DNA of 46,341 bases from contig DASYUT010000301.1 in assembly GCA_036000965.1 (NCBI GenBank), positions 1 through 46,341 of the forward strand, read 5' to 3'. How positions within the stretch are numbered: the first letter of the stretch is position 1; every line of letters begins with the position of its first letter. The position numbers were made by a program, and so were the translations under genes. The DNA comes from Actinomycetes bacterium (GTDB lineage: Bacteria; Actinomycetota; CALGFH01). Below are positions 8,279-16,157 of this stretch, one piece after another. The notes beneath the pieces are model-generated. The model saw nothing but the letters and a program-made list of their open reading frames with translations. It did no database searches and had not been told where the DNA came from.

Positions 8279-9682
8279 GTGGCCCGGTGGGACGCGACCG
8301 AGCTGTGGGCCTGGGTGGCGCTGACCACGCTCAGCGTGGTCCTGGAGCAGTTCCCCCTCCCGCTGCCCTATGGCGACGAGCGGCAGGTCTTCTCGCTCGT
8401 CGACGCGGTCTGGGCGGCCGCGCTGCTGGTGGCCGAGCCCAGCGTGCTGACCCTGACGGTTGCCGCCGGGCTCCTCCTGGGACAGGCCTTCCAACCCTGG
8501 CCGTTGCACAAGAAGGCCTTCAACCTGGGCCAGCACCTCATCGGGATCACCGTTGCCGAGCTGGTCTACCAGGCCCTCGCGCCCGCGAGCCCCACCTCGC
8601 CCGCCGCTTGGGGAGCGGCGGGCGCGGCCATGGGAGCGCTGTACGTCCTGAACGAGATGGCGGTGGCGCTGGTCGTCTCGCTGATGGAGGGTGCGCCGTT
8701 CTGGCGGGTGCTGGCGGCGCCGTTCCGCCTCACGCTGATGAACTGGGCGGGTAGCCTGGCCATCGGCCTGCTCGGCGGGGTGCTGTGGGCCACCGCCCCG
8801 CTGATCGTGCCGCTGCTGCTGGTCCCGCTGGCGCTCTCCTACCTGACCCAGCGGGGGTGGCGGGCCAGGCTGCGGGAGCGTGACCAGATGCGGGACATCG
8901 CGCACACGGCCAACGCCATCTCCGAGCAGGGTGATCTCACCAAGCGGGTGCCCGAGACCGACGAGCGCAACGAGGCCGAGCTGCTGGCGGCCACGATCAA
9001 CCAGATGCTGGACCGGCTCGAAGCGGCGTTCCAGCGGGAGCGACGGTTCATCAGCGAGGCGTCACACGAGCTGCGCACGCCGCTGACGATCTGCCGCGGG
9101 CACCTCGAGGTGCTGGGCACCGACGCCCCGCCGCAAGAGGTGGCCGAGACCCACCGGCGGGTGATCGGGGAGCTCGCGCACATGGGCCGGATCGTCCAGG
9201 ACATGGCCACCCTGGCCAAGGCCGAGCACCCCGAGTTCCTGCGACCGGAGCAGGTCCCACTCGACAGCTTCGTGGACGAGCTGGCGGCGAACGCGGCGCC
9301 GCTGCTCGACGGGCACCTGCGCGTCGAGCCTGTGCCACCTGGCATGGTCCTGCAGGCGGACCCGCAGCGGCTCACCCAGGCGCTGCTCAACCTGCTGCGC
9401 AACGCCGCGCTCCACGCCGCGGGCGGCAGCCCGGTGGAGCTGCGGCTGGTCGGGGAGCCGGACGGGGTCCGCTTCGAGGTCGAGGACCGCGGTGGCGGCC
9501 TGCCAGCCGGGGAGGAGGAGGGGGTCTTCCAGCCGTTCCGCCGGCTCAACACCGCGGTCCCCGGGACCGGGCTCGGCCTTGCCATCGTGCGCGGCATCGC
9601 CGAGGCGCACGGCGGCTCGGCGGGTGCCCGCAACCGTCCCGGCTACGGCGTGACGTTCTGGCTCTTCGTCCCCTGGTCGTGA
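8279..9682 (+). CDS. Membrane sensor histidine kinase (HAMP-HisKA-HATPase)
   Basis: A kinase with about six hydrophobic segments in its first 200 residues. A HAMP-like region follows (RDIAHTANAISEQGDLTKRV). The H-box reads FISEASHELRTPLTICRG, the N-box ALLNLLRNAALHA, and the G-boxes VEDRGGGLP and GTGLGLAIV. The start is uncertain. The frame is open far upstream through the subtilase repeats, and a hydrophobic helix (ALIGLVTLGGLGCLAF) begins near 8214, but I see no ATG, GTG or TTG with a ribosome site in front of it. The GTG at 8279 is the first usable codon and cuts into that helix. Its probable partner is the convergent OmpR-type regulator, which overlaps its 3' end. Confidence 0.8.
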   Translation: MARWDATELWAWVALTTLSVVLEQFPLPLPYGDERQVFSLVDAVWAAALLVAEPSVLTLTVAAGLLLGQAFQPWPLHKKAFNLGQHLIGITVAELVYQALAPASPTSPAAWGAAGAAMGALYVLNEMAVALVVSLMEGAPFWRVLAAPFRLTLMNWAGSLAIGLLGGVLWATAPLIVPLLLVPLALSYLTQRGWRARLRERDQMRDIAHTANAISEQGDLTKRVPETDERNEAELLAATINQMLDRLEAAFQRERRFISEASHELRTPLTICRGHLEVLGTDAPPQEVAETHRRVIGELAHMGRIVQDMATLAKAEHPEFLRPEQVPLDSFVDELAANAAPLLDGHLRVEPVPPGMVLQADPQRLTQALLNLLRNAALHAAGGSPVELRLVGEPDGVRFEVEDRGGGLPAGEEEGVFQPFRRLNTAVPGTGLGLAIVRGIAEAHGGSAGARNRPGYGVTFWLFVPWS

Positions 9683-10338
9683 TCTGCCACCAGGCGGTAG
9701 CCCATGCCCCGCACCGTCTGGATCAAGCCTTCACCGAGCTTGCGGCGTAGATGCCCGACGTAGACGTCCACCACGTTGGACCCGGGATCGAAGTCCAGCC
9801 CCCAGACCCGCGACAGCAGCCGCTCCCGGCTCAGCACCTGCCGCGGGTGCCGCAGGAACATCTCGAGCAACGCGAACTCCCGGGCGGTCAGATCGAGCTC
9901 GCGCCCGTGCACGCGGATCCTCCGCGTGCGCAGGTCCAGGGCCAGCCCGGCGACCTCCAGCACCATCACCTGCTCGCCCTCGCGCCGGCGCAGCCGGGCG
10001 CGGATGCGCGCCAGTAGCTCGTCGAACGCGAACGGCTTGGTGAGGTAGTCGTCCGCGCCCTGGTCGAGGCCCTCGACCCGGTCGGCGGTGTCGCCACGGG
10101 CGGTGAGCACGATGACGGGCACGTGGTTGCCCGTGGCGCGCAGGCGGCGCAGCACGTCGGTGCCGTCCAGGTCCGGCAGTCGCAGGTCGAGCACGACGAG
10201 GTCGACGTCGGCCTGCCTGGCCAGGGCCAATCCTCCGGCGCCGGTGACGGAGTGCTCCACGGTATAGCCGTGGGCCCGCAATCCCTTCAGCAGGAACGAT
10301 GCGATCTCTGGCTCGTCCTCGATGACAAGAAGCTTCAT
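9643..10338 (-). CDS. OmpR/PhoB-family response regulator
   Basis: A 231-residue two-domain regulator. The receiver domain begins MKLLVIEDEPEIASFL and has its phospho-acceptor Asp51 in VVLDLRLPDLDG; the conserved Thr is in VIVLTARGD and Lys in DDYLTKPF. The C-terminal winged helix contains LTAREFALLEMFLRHP and VVDVYVGHLRRKLG. Its gene faces the histidine kinase and their 3' ends overlap by 40 bases, so both transcripts share antisense ends. Upstream, across a short divergent region with an inverted repeat, lie the YtkA-like and CopC-CopD genes, which suggests a copper or envelope-stress role. That role is inference from position. Confidence 0.92.
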   Translation of the reverse strand: MKLLVIEDEPEIASFLLKGLRAHGYTVEHSVTGAGGLALARQADVDLVVLDLRLPDLDGTDVLRRLRATGNHVPVIVLTARGDTADRVEGLDQGADDYLTKPFAFDELLARIRARLRRREGEQVMVLEVAGLALDLRTRRIRVHGRELDLTAREFALLEMFLRHPRQVLSRERLLSRVWGLDFDPGSNVVDVYVGHLRRKLGEGLIQTVRGMGYRLVADHDQGTKSQNVTP

Positions 10339-10418
10339 CAGCCACGCCCCTTGCCAAGAGCATCTCGCCGAGCCACCGGTCCATGAAGCTCTCTTTATTC
10401 TAAAGCCTTTTTCACCTG

Positions 10419-10443
10419 GCGATCTAGGTATGAGAGAGATCGC
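10419..10443. promoter_or_regulatory. Inverted repeat in the divergent regulator/copper-gene region
   Basis: GCGATCT (10419-10425) and AGATCGC (10437-10443) form a perfect seven-base inverted repeat with 11 bases between them, in a relatively AT-rich spacer. It lies 81-105 bases from the response-regulator start and 47-71 bases from the YtkA-like gene. It is a natural candidate operator for the regulator. Confidence 0.45.
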
Positions 10444-10489
10444 TATCTATCCTCACGTTATCGCCGAGCCCGAAGTAAAGGGGGCAACA

Positions 10490-11314
10490 ATGCAACGCAA
10501 CGCACGCCGACCGGGCATGGGGGCCAGGAGGATCGTGCCGCTGGTGGCAACCGTCGGTGTCGCCGCCATGCTCCTGTCCGTCATGGCCGTGCCCGCATCC
10601 GCCCACGAGGGAAGGAAGGTCGGCAAGTACGAGCTGGTCGTCGGCTTCGGTGACGAGCCCGCCTACGCGGGTTCCAAGAACAGCGTCCAGCTCATGGTCA
10701 GCGACGCCAGCGGCAAGCCCGTGACCGACCTGGACGTCAGCAAGGTGGCGGTCCACGGCTTCTACGGCACCAAGGCCGATCCCGCCCTTCCCAAGATCGT
10801 CCTGCCCCTGGAGCCGCACTTCGGCGACGAGTGGGGCACCCCGGGCGACTACCAGAGCTTCTTCGTGCCCAGCGCGCCGGGCCGGTACAGCTTCCACGTC
10901 CACGGGGCCATCAACGGCCAGAAGGTCAACCAGGTCTTCACCTCCGGCCCCAAGACCTTCGGCGACGTCCTGGATCCCACCAAGACCGCCTTCCCTGCCC
11001 TCAAGGACCCGAGCACCGGGCAGCTCGCCCAGCGGCTCGACCGCGAGGTGCCCCGCCTCACCGCCTCGGTGCAGAGCGTCCTGGCCCTGAGCCGGGCCGC
11101 CGAGCGGCGCGCGGACGGCAAGCTCGCGCAGGCCCGCCAGCTCGCGTTCGCCGGGATGCTGCTCGGGCTGATCGGGATCGTGCTCGCCGGCATCGCCATG
11201 GCAGCCGCGCGCAGCGCCCGGCGCAGGGCTCAGGCGCCTCCGGTCCCGGCCCCGCCCGCGCCGCTGCGGGCCGATCCCGAGCCGACCCAGGAGCTCAACA
11301 AGCTCCGGGTCTGA
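10490..11314 (+). CDS. Secreted, C-terminally membrane-anchored YtkA-like protein
   Basis: A 274-residue protein whose frame opens earlier but whose ATG at 10490, after AAGGGGG, gives a clean signal peptide ending in PASAHEG. Residues 38-150 form a beta-rich extracytoplasmic domain (YELVVGFGDEPAYAGSKNSV, then PGRYSFHVHGAINGQ) resembling YtkA-like domains linked to copper genes. A coiled stretch near residues 175-220 leads into one transmembrane helix (AFAGMLLGLIGIVLAGIAMA) and a short Pro-rich cytoplasmic tail. The His residues after the signal cleavage site and in FHVHG could bind metal. Nine bases separate it from the CopC-CopD gene, so they should be co-transcribed and may deliver copper together. 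Confidence 0.75.
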   Translation: MQRNARRPGMGARRIVPLVATVGVAAMLLSVMAVPASAHEGRKVGKYELVVGFGDEPAYAGSKNSVQLMVSDASGKPVTDLDVSKVAVHGFYGTKADPALPKIVLPLEPHFGDEWGTPGDYQSFFVPSAPGRYSFHVHGAINGQKVNQVFTSGPKTFGDVLDPTKTAFPALKDPSTGQLAQRLDREVPRLTASVQSVLALSRAAERRADGKLAQARQLAFAGMLLGLIGIVLAGIAMAAARSARRRAQAPPVPAPPAPLRADPEPTQELNKLRV

Positions 11315-11323
11315 GCCGGTCCG

Positions 11324-13021
11324 ATGCGACGCCTGGCAGCTGCCGCCCTGCTCGCCGGCCTGTGGCTGCTCGCCACAGGCCCGGCGGCCGGGGCCCACGG
11401 CAACCTTCGTGCCTCCCAGCCCGCCGACGGGTCCGCGCTCACCCAGCCGCCGCAGGCGGTGCGCCTGGAGTTCAGCGAGGCACCGGAGCGGGCGCTGTCC
11501 GCCGTGCACGTGCTCGACGCCAGCGGGCGCCCGGTCGAGCGGGGCAGGGTGCAGCCGGTCCCCGGGCAGCCGCGTGCGCTGAGCGTGCCGCTGGACGCGC
11601 TGGGTTCGGGGGTCTACACGGTGAGCTGGCGGGTGGTGTCGCGCGTGGACGGGCACACCACCAGGGGCGTGTTCGCCTTCGGCGTCGGCGACCAGGCCCC
11701 CGGCACGATCATCGGCGTCGAGCCAGCGGCCGTGCGGCAGTCGGGCGACCCGCCGACCGGCCTGGGCGTGGCCGGCCGCTGGGCCGTCTACTGGGGCTTC
11801 GCCCTGCTCATCGGGGCGGCCGCGACCGGTCTGGCGGTGTTCGACCGCCGCCTGCCCGGACGGCCCGCCCGCCTGCTGGTTACCGCCCTGCTGCTGGCCG
11901 CCGCAGGGCTGGTGCTCATGGCGGTGGCAGCGGCGACGGCGGCGGAGGTGTCCCTGGTCCGGCTGGCCGGGTCGGCCACGGGCCTGTGGCTGCTCGGCCG
12001 TGGTGCGGCGCTGCTCGTGGCCGCCTGGGCAGTGGCGCTGCTGCTGACCCGCCCCAGCCCGGCCCGGCACCTGGCCCGGCCAGGGCCCCTGGCCTCGGCA
12101 CGGCCTCTGGCCGTCCTGGCCCTGGCCGCCGCCGGCGGCCTGCTGGTGCACACCCTGGCCGGCCACGCCGCCGCCCCGTCCCCGCTGCGCGGGCTCAACC
12201 TGCTGGCCCAGTGGGCCCACCTGGTCGCGGTCGGCGTGTGGATCGGCGGCCTCGCCTGGCTGTTGCAGGGCCTGCGCGGCCAGTCCCGCGCCGAGCAGGT
12301 GACCGCGTCGGTGCGCTTCTCCCGGCTGGCCGCGGCCGGCCTGGTCGTGGTGGTGGCCACCGGTGTGGCCCGCACCCTGGACGAGCTGGGCGGCTGGCAG
12401 CGCCTGGCCGACAGCGGCTACGGGCGTGCCCTGCTGGTCAAGGTGGTGGTGTTCGCCGCGCTGGCGGGGATGGGCGCGGGCAACCGCTACCTGGTCATCC
12501 CCGCGCTGCGAGCCGGGCAGATCCCGGTCGCCCGGCTGCGGGGGACCGTCCGCGGCGAGCTGGGGCTGGCCGCGGTCGTGCTGGCCGTGGCGGCGCTGCT
12601 GAGCGAGCTGCCCCCCGGCGCCACGCCCGCGCCGGCGTCCCAGGCGCCGGCGGCGCCCACGACCGTGCAGGCGAGCGGGAGCGACTACGCGACCTCTCTG
12701 CGGGTCACCCTGACCGTCACCCCCGGCGTGGCCGGGCCCAATCGCTTCGCCGCCAGGGTGGCCGACTACGACACCGGCGCGCCCCTGCCGGTCCAGCGGC
12801 TCCGGCTGAGCAGCGCGCTGCGGTCCCGTCCGGACCTGGAGGCCTCCTCGCTGGACCTCGCCCGCGACGGCGACGGCCGCTGGCACGGGCAGGGCAACCT
12901 GCTGTCGATCGCCGGACGCTGGGACGTCACCGCTCTGGTCGAGACCGGCTCCCGCGTGCTGACCGTGCCGCTCGACGTCGAGATGGGCCTCCCCGGCGCG
13001 CCCAGCCCGCCCAGGCGCTGA
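11324..13021 (+). CDS. CopC-CopD fusion copper transport protein (YcnJ-like)
   Basis: A 565-residue protein. The signal peptide ends at AAGAHG, leaving a His next to the new N-terminus as in CopC copper sites. Residues 25-125 are the CopC domain (LRASQPADGSALTQPP, then VDGHTTRGVFAFGVG with the second His). About eight transmembrane helices follow, typical of CopD, with HTLAGHAAAPSPL and NLLAQWAHLVAVGVWIGG carrying conserved His and Trp. The last 120 residues form a second extracytoplasmic beta domain (LRVTLTVTPGVAGPNRFAAR) like those appended to YcnJ. It should move copper across the membrane for uptake or insertion into cuproenzymes. Its neighbour supplies a YtkA-like partner. Confidence 0.88.
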   Translation: MRRLAAAALLAGLWLLATGPAAGAHGNLRASQPADGSALTQPPQAVRLEFSEAPERALSAVHVLDASGRPVERGRVQPVPGQPRALSVPLDALGSGVYTVSWRVVSRVDGHTTRGVFAFGVGDQAPGTIIGVEPAAVRQSGDPPTGLGVAGRWAVYWGFALLIGAAATGLAVFDRRLPGRPARLLVTALLLAAAGLVLMAVAAATAAEVSLVRLAGSATGLWLLGRGAALLVAAWAVALLLTRPSPARHLARPGPLASARPLAVLALAAAGGLLVHTLAGHAAAPSPLRGLNLLAQWAHLVAVGVWIGGLAWLLQGLRGQSRAEQVTASVRFSRLAAAGLVVVVATGVARTLDELGGWQRLADSGYGRALLVKVVVFAALAGMGAGNRYLVIPALRAGQIPVARLRGTVRGELGLAAVVLAVAALLSELPPGATPAPASQAPAAPTTVQASGSDYATSLRVTLTVTPGVAGPNRFAARVADYDTGAPLPVQRLRLSSALRSRPDLEASSLDLARDGDGRWHGQGNLLSIAGRWDVTALVETGSRVLTVPLDVEMGLPGAPSPPRR

Positions 13022-13022
13022 C

Positions 13023-13154
13023 CCGTCCGCCCCGTCTGGCCAGACACTGGTGCTTGCCTCGGTCTCCTACACGGGCATCACGCTCACCGACACCACCAAC
13101 AACGTCTCCACTCCCGTCCCGGACGCAAGCAGGACCTTCGTCAACCTTCGCTGA
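13023..13154 (+). pseudogene. C-terminal remnant of a surface or secreted protein
   Basis: Right after the CopD stop, in a different frame, an open segment without a start reads SGQTLVLASVSYTG, then ITLTDTTNNVSTPVPDAS, then RTFVNLR and a stop. The Thr/Ser/Asn-rich beta-strand character resembles the end of an exported adhesin-like protein. It is followed 73 bases later by a perfect terminator, as expected for the intact 3' end of a gene whose front has been deleted. No family name can be given. Confidence 0.45.
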
Positions 13155-13227
13155 TCGTCCAGCCGAGTGGAATCGCCCGCGTCTCTCCCACGCTCATTAC
13201 CGGCACACTGGACGACAAGCAGCCACC

Positions 13228-13253
13228 AAACGGGGGCCAACCGGCCCCCGTTT
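13228..13253 (+). terminator. Perfect intrinsic terminator hairpin
   Basis: AAACGGGGGCC pairs with GGCCCCCGTTT over 11 bases around a four-base AACC loop, with TTTGTGT at the 3' side. It probably ends transcription for the copper operon and the remnant gene. Confidence 0.85.
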
Positions 13254-14034
13254 GTGTCGCATCCCTCACTTGGGGCCCGCCGGACAACTTGGCCAGGCCG
13301 AGCACCATTCACCTGGGCGTGTCGACCCAGGAACGTCTAGGTTGTCGCGCGGGGACCCCTAACGGGGCCGGTTTGGCCTGCCCAGCCGAGCGGTCAAGCA
13401 GAGCAGGCTATGTAGAACTGTGGATATCACCCCTATCGCCGCCCGCTAGAGAATTCCGTGTACCTTCGTGGCCAAGCGACTCCTCTCCCCAAATCGCCCG
13501 CTCACGGACGTGACCCAAACCGCGTGAGCACCAGTGGCATCAACACCTTCAAGCCTCCAGCGGGTTCTTCGAGGTCTGACTGGTACCGGTCGCGGCAGGC
13601 TGGCAGTCCCGCCGCGGCCGTGAGTTCGGGTGAGCGCGCGCCGGGACGCAGCCGGCGCCCTAGTGGACCGCTGGTCTCCAAGCGGTGGGGGGGAACGTCG
13701 CGTTGAGAAGGCCACTGTGCTGCCCTGAACCTGGCCCAGCTGCGGTGAACAAGGGACGTCCAAAAGCCAAATGAAATCTGAGACATAAGAGCCATATCTT
13801 GGATTTATGCCCTATCTACGGGCAACTCCCGCAGCAGGGAAGGAGATGGTGCGCCATGAGGGCGAACCCAATGTCCGGTTGATACCGGTCACCGCTGGCA
13901 GAAGACAGGCGACGGGGATCTCCCCCAGCGCCTGAACCGGTCCTGTGCCACCGAACCGGGGGGGTTGCATGGCCATCGTGTGGTGGGCTGCCCTCCGTCG
14001 GTCGGTCGACGCTTCCAATGGGGGGTTTTTTTCG
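13254..14034 (+). other. Gene-free region with a candidate structured leader
   Basis: No convincing gene lies here. The part from about 13745 to 13815 is unusually AT-rich and could hold a promoter. After it come CCGGT/ACCGG around a four-base TGAT loop (13875-13888) and CAGGCG/CGCCTG (13906-13934) enclosing a GGGGATCTCCCC core. The region ends with a G-run and a T-run (about 14020-14032) directly before the surface-protein ATG. This looks like a folded 5' leader, but I could not match it to a known riboswitch class. Confidence 0.4.
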
Positions 14035-15711
14035 ATGAAGGTTTCAAGCTTGCGGCGTCGACTTGTGCGCCGCGTTGTCCTGCCGACCACCACCGCGATT
14101 CTGCTGGCCCTCGCGCTGGTCTACCCGGGCCTGGCCAACCTTACCGGCAGCCCGTTTGACGCCGGCGACGGCAACCTGGTGCTCAACGACGAAACCCAGG
14201 ACTGGGCCAACGCACCCAACCTGGCGACCGCAGTCGACATTGTCGGGCGGGATGACAACTCGTTCGGCCAGGGCACCAAGGAGGACACCGCGGTCCCCAC
14301 GGTGGTGACCGGGTCGATCCCGCCCAACAAGAGCGACCTGACCCGCTTCTACGTCGCCAACCAGCGGGTGGGCACCAAGCAGTTCCTGTACCTGGCCTGG
14401 GAGCGGGTGCAGGAGCCGTCGGGCACCACCAACATGGACTTCGAGTTCAACCAGTCGACCACGCTCAGCGGTAACGGGGTGACGCCGGTCCGCACCGCCG
14501 GGGATCTGCTGATCAAATACGACCTGTCCCAGGGCGGCACCACCCCGACCCTCGGGTTCCACCGCTGGGTGACCAGCGGCAACCCGGCCACGGTGTGCGA
14601 GGCCAACAACACGGTGCCGTGTTGGGGACCGGTGCAGAGCCTGGCCGGCAACTTCGAGGGGTCGATCAACGACCCGACCAACAACCCCCCGGCCGGCTCG
14701 GTCACCGACCCGATCCCGCCCAACAACCCCAGGACCCTGTCGGCGCGCACGTTCGGTGAGGCGGCCATCAACCTGACCGACTCTGGGCTGCTCCCGCCGG
14801 GCCAGTGTGACGCCTTCAGCGGCGCCTACCTCAAGAGCCGCTCGTCGGACGCGTTCACCGCGGCGGTCAAGGACTTCATCGCGCCGGTCCCGGTGAGTAT
14901 CTCCAACTGCGGCGAGATCATCATCCGCAAGGTCACCGACCCCAGCCCGGACCCGACCACCACCAGCTTCGACTTCACCCTCACCGGCGGGCCGTCCAGC
15001 CTGAACCAGTCGTTCAGCCTGCACGACGGCGAGCAGCACAGCAGCGGCCAGGTCTTTGCGGGCTCCGGCTACAGCGCCGCGGAGACCGTGCCGACGGGCT
15101 GGCAGCTGGTGAGCGCGACCTGCGACGACGGCAGCCCGGTGACCAACATCGACGTCGCCGTCGACGAGAAGGTCACCTGCACCTTCACCAACCGCACCCG
15201 CGGCACGATCAACATCCACAAGCAGGACGACCTCGGCAACCCGCTTGCGGGTGCGGTCTTCACCCTGTTCGTGGACAACCCGCCGCTCAACGGGGCGGCG
15301 CCGCACGGCGCCGAGGACACCGCCACCGCCAAGACCTGCACGACCGGCGCGGACGGCAACTGCACCATCAGCGATGTCGTGCCCGGGCGGTACTGGGTGG
15401 TGGAGACCACCGGGGTGCCAGACCACGACACTGCGGCCGACCAGAACGTGGTGGTCGGTGCTGGCACCACCCTGTCGCTGACGTTCGTCAACCCGCGCCA
15501 GCACGTCATCATCGTGCTGGTCTGCCACGAGGGCACCAACACCCTGGCCGCCAGCCAGGTGACCAACGGCACCAGCTCGGCGACGTCGCTGTCGTCGCCG
15601 CCATCGGGGCTGACCGAAGCCCAGCTGTGCGCCCTTGGCGGCGCCCGCTTCGGCAACAAGCCGCACGGCCCCAAGAACCTGACCGTCGACGTCGGGAGCG
15701 CTGCCCACTAG
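14035..15711 (+). CDS. Secreted SpaA-like surface protein with prealbumin-type beta domains
   Basis: A 558-residue exported protein. The ATG at 14035 gives a basic start (MKVSSLRRRLVRR), a hydrophobic signal core (TTTAILLALALVYPG) and a mature region beginning near residue 32. Residues 35-290 form a domain rich in Asn, Thr and aromatic residues with no family I can name. Residues 300-390 and 400-485 look like SpaA/Cna-B immunoglobulin-like domains (IIIRKVTDPSPDP; GTINIHKQDDLGNPLAGAVF; CTISDVVPGRYWVVET). There is no LPXTG sorting signal or C-terminal helix, so it is probably released or held non-covalently. A G/T-rich leader precedes the start. Likely role: adhesion or outer-surface structure. 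Confidence 0.75.
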   Translation: MKVSSLRRRLVRRVVLPTTTAILLALALVYPGLANLTGSPFDAGDGNLVLNDETQDWANAPNLATAVDIVGRDDNSFGQGTKEDTAVPTVVTGSIPPNKSDLTRFYVANQRVGTKQFLYLAWERVQEPSGTTNMDFEFNQSTTLSGNGVTPVRTAGDLLIKYDLSQGGTTPTLGFHRWVTSGNPATVCEANNTVPCWGPVQSLAGNFEGSINDPTNNPPAGSVTDPIPPNNPRTLSARTFGEAAINLTDSGLLPPGQCDAFSGAYLKSRSSDAFTAAVKDFIAPVPVSISNCGEIIIRKVTDPSPDPTTTSFDFTLTGGPSSLNQSFSLHDGEQHSSGQVFAGSGYSAAETVPTGWQLVSATCDDGSPVTNIDVAVDEKVTCTFTNRTRGTINIHKQDDLGNPLAGAVFTLFVDNPPLNGAAPHGAEDTATAKTCTTGADGNCTISDVVPGRYWVVETTGVPDHDTAADQNVVVGAGTTLSLTFVNPRQHVIIVLVCHEGTNTLAASQVTNGTSSATSLSSPPSGLTEAQLCALGGARFGNKPHGPKNLTVDVGSAAH

Positions 15712-15730
15712 GGGAGCCAGCCGCCACCGC

Positions 15731-15763
15731 GACGAGGGGCCGGCAGCTGGCCGGCCCCTCGTC
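15731..15763 (+). terminator. GC-rich terminator hairpin after the surface-protein gene
   Basis: A perfect 14-base stem (GACGAGGGGCCGGC with GCCGGCCCCTCGTC) closes a five-base loop 20 bases after the stop codon. There is no U-tract, as is common in actinobacteria. From here to 16157 I see no gene. Confidence 0.8.
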
Positions 15764-16157
15764 CACCCCGACCTGAAGGGTGTTCACGATCCCGCAACTG
15801 GCGGCCCGGGTCTCGAGTACCTCAGCAGCATGGCCGCTCGGCCATGCCGGCGACGTCCTCAAGGCTGGCACGCCGCCCTTCGAAGCCGCCCGGTCTGCCG
15901 GGCGACAGACGACCCCGGGCCTTGGGCCTGGTCCCCCCGCCCGGGCCCGGGGTCCATCAACCTGCAACCTGACCTCAGCCACTCCGACCCCGGGCGCTGC
16001 TGGCCTCGGACAAGCCAGACCTCAAGCAGTTCCTCCTGGCTGCTCCGGATCTCGGCGCCCTCGAGCTTGACCGCTTGGACGAGCGGGCGCGAATCGTTGG
16101 GTGAGGTATTCATTGAAGGGAAGTTGCAAGGCTGTCATGACTGGAACCTAAGCCAAT

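Noticed and set aside
13830-13935. Cobalamin riboswitch upstream of the surface protein
   Set aside because: AGGGAAGGAGATGGTG and GGCAGAAGACAGGC loosely resemble the conserved core and the B12 box, but the spacing is far too short and the other core elements are missing.
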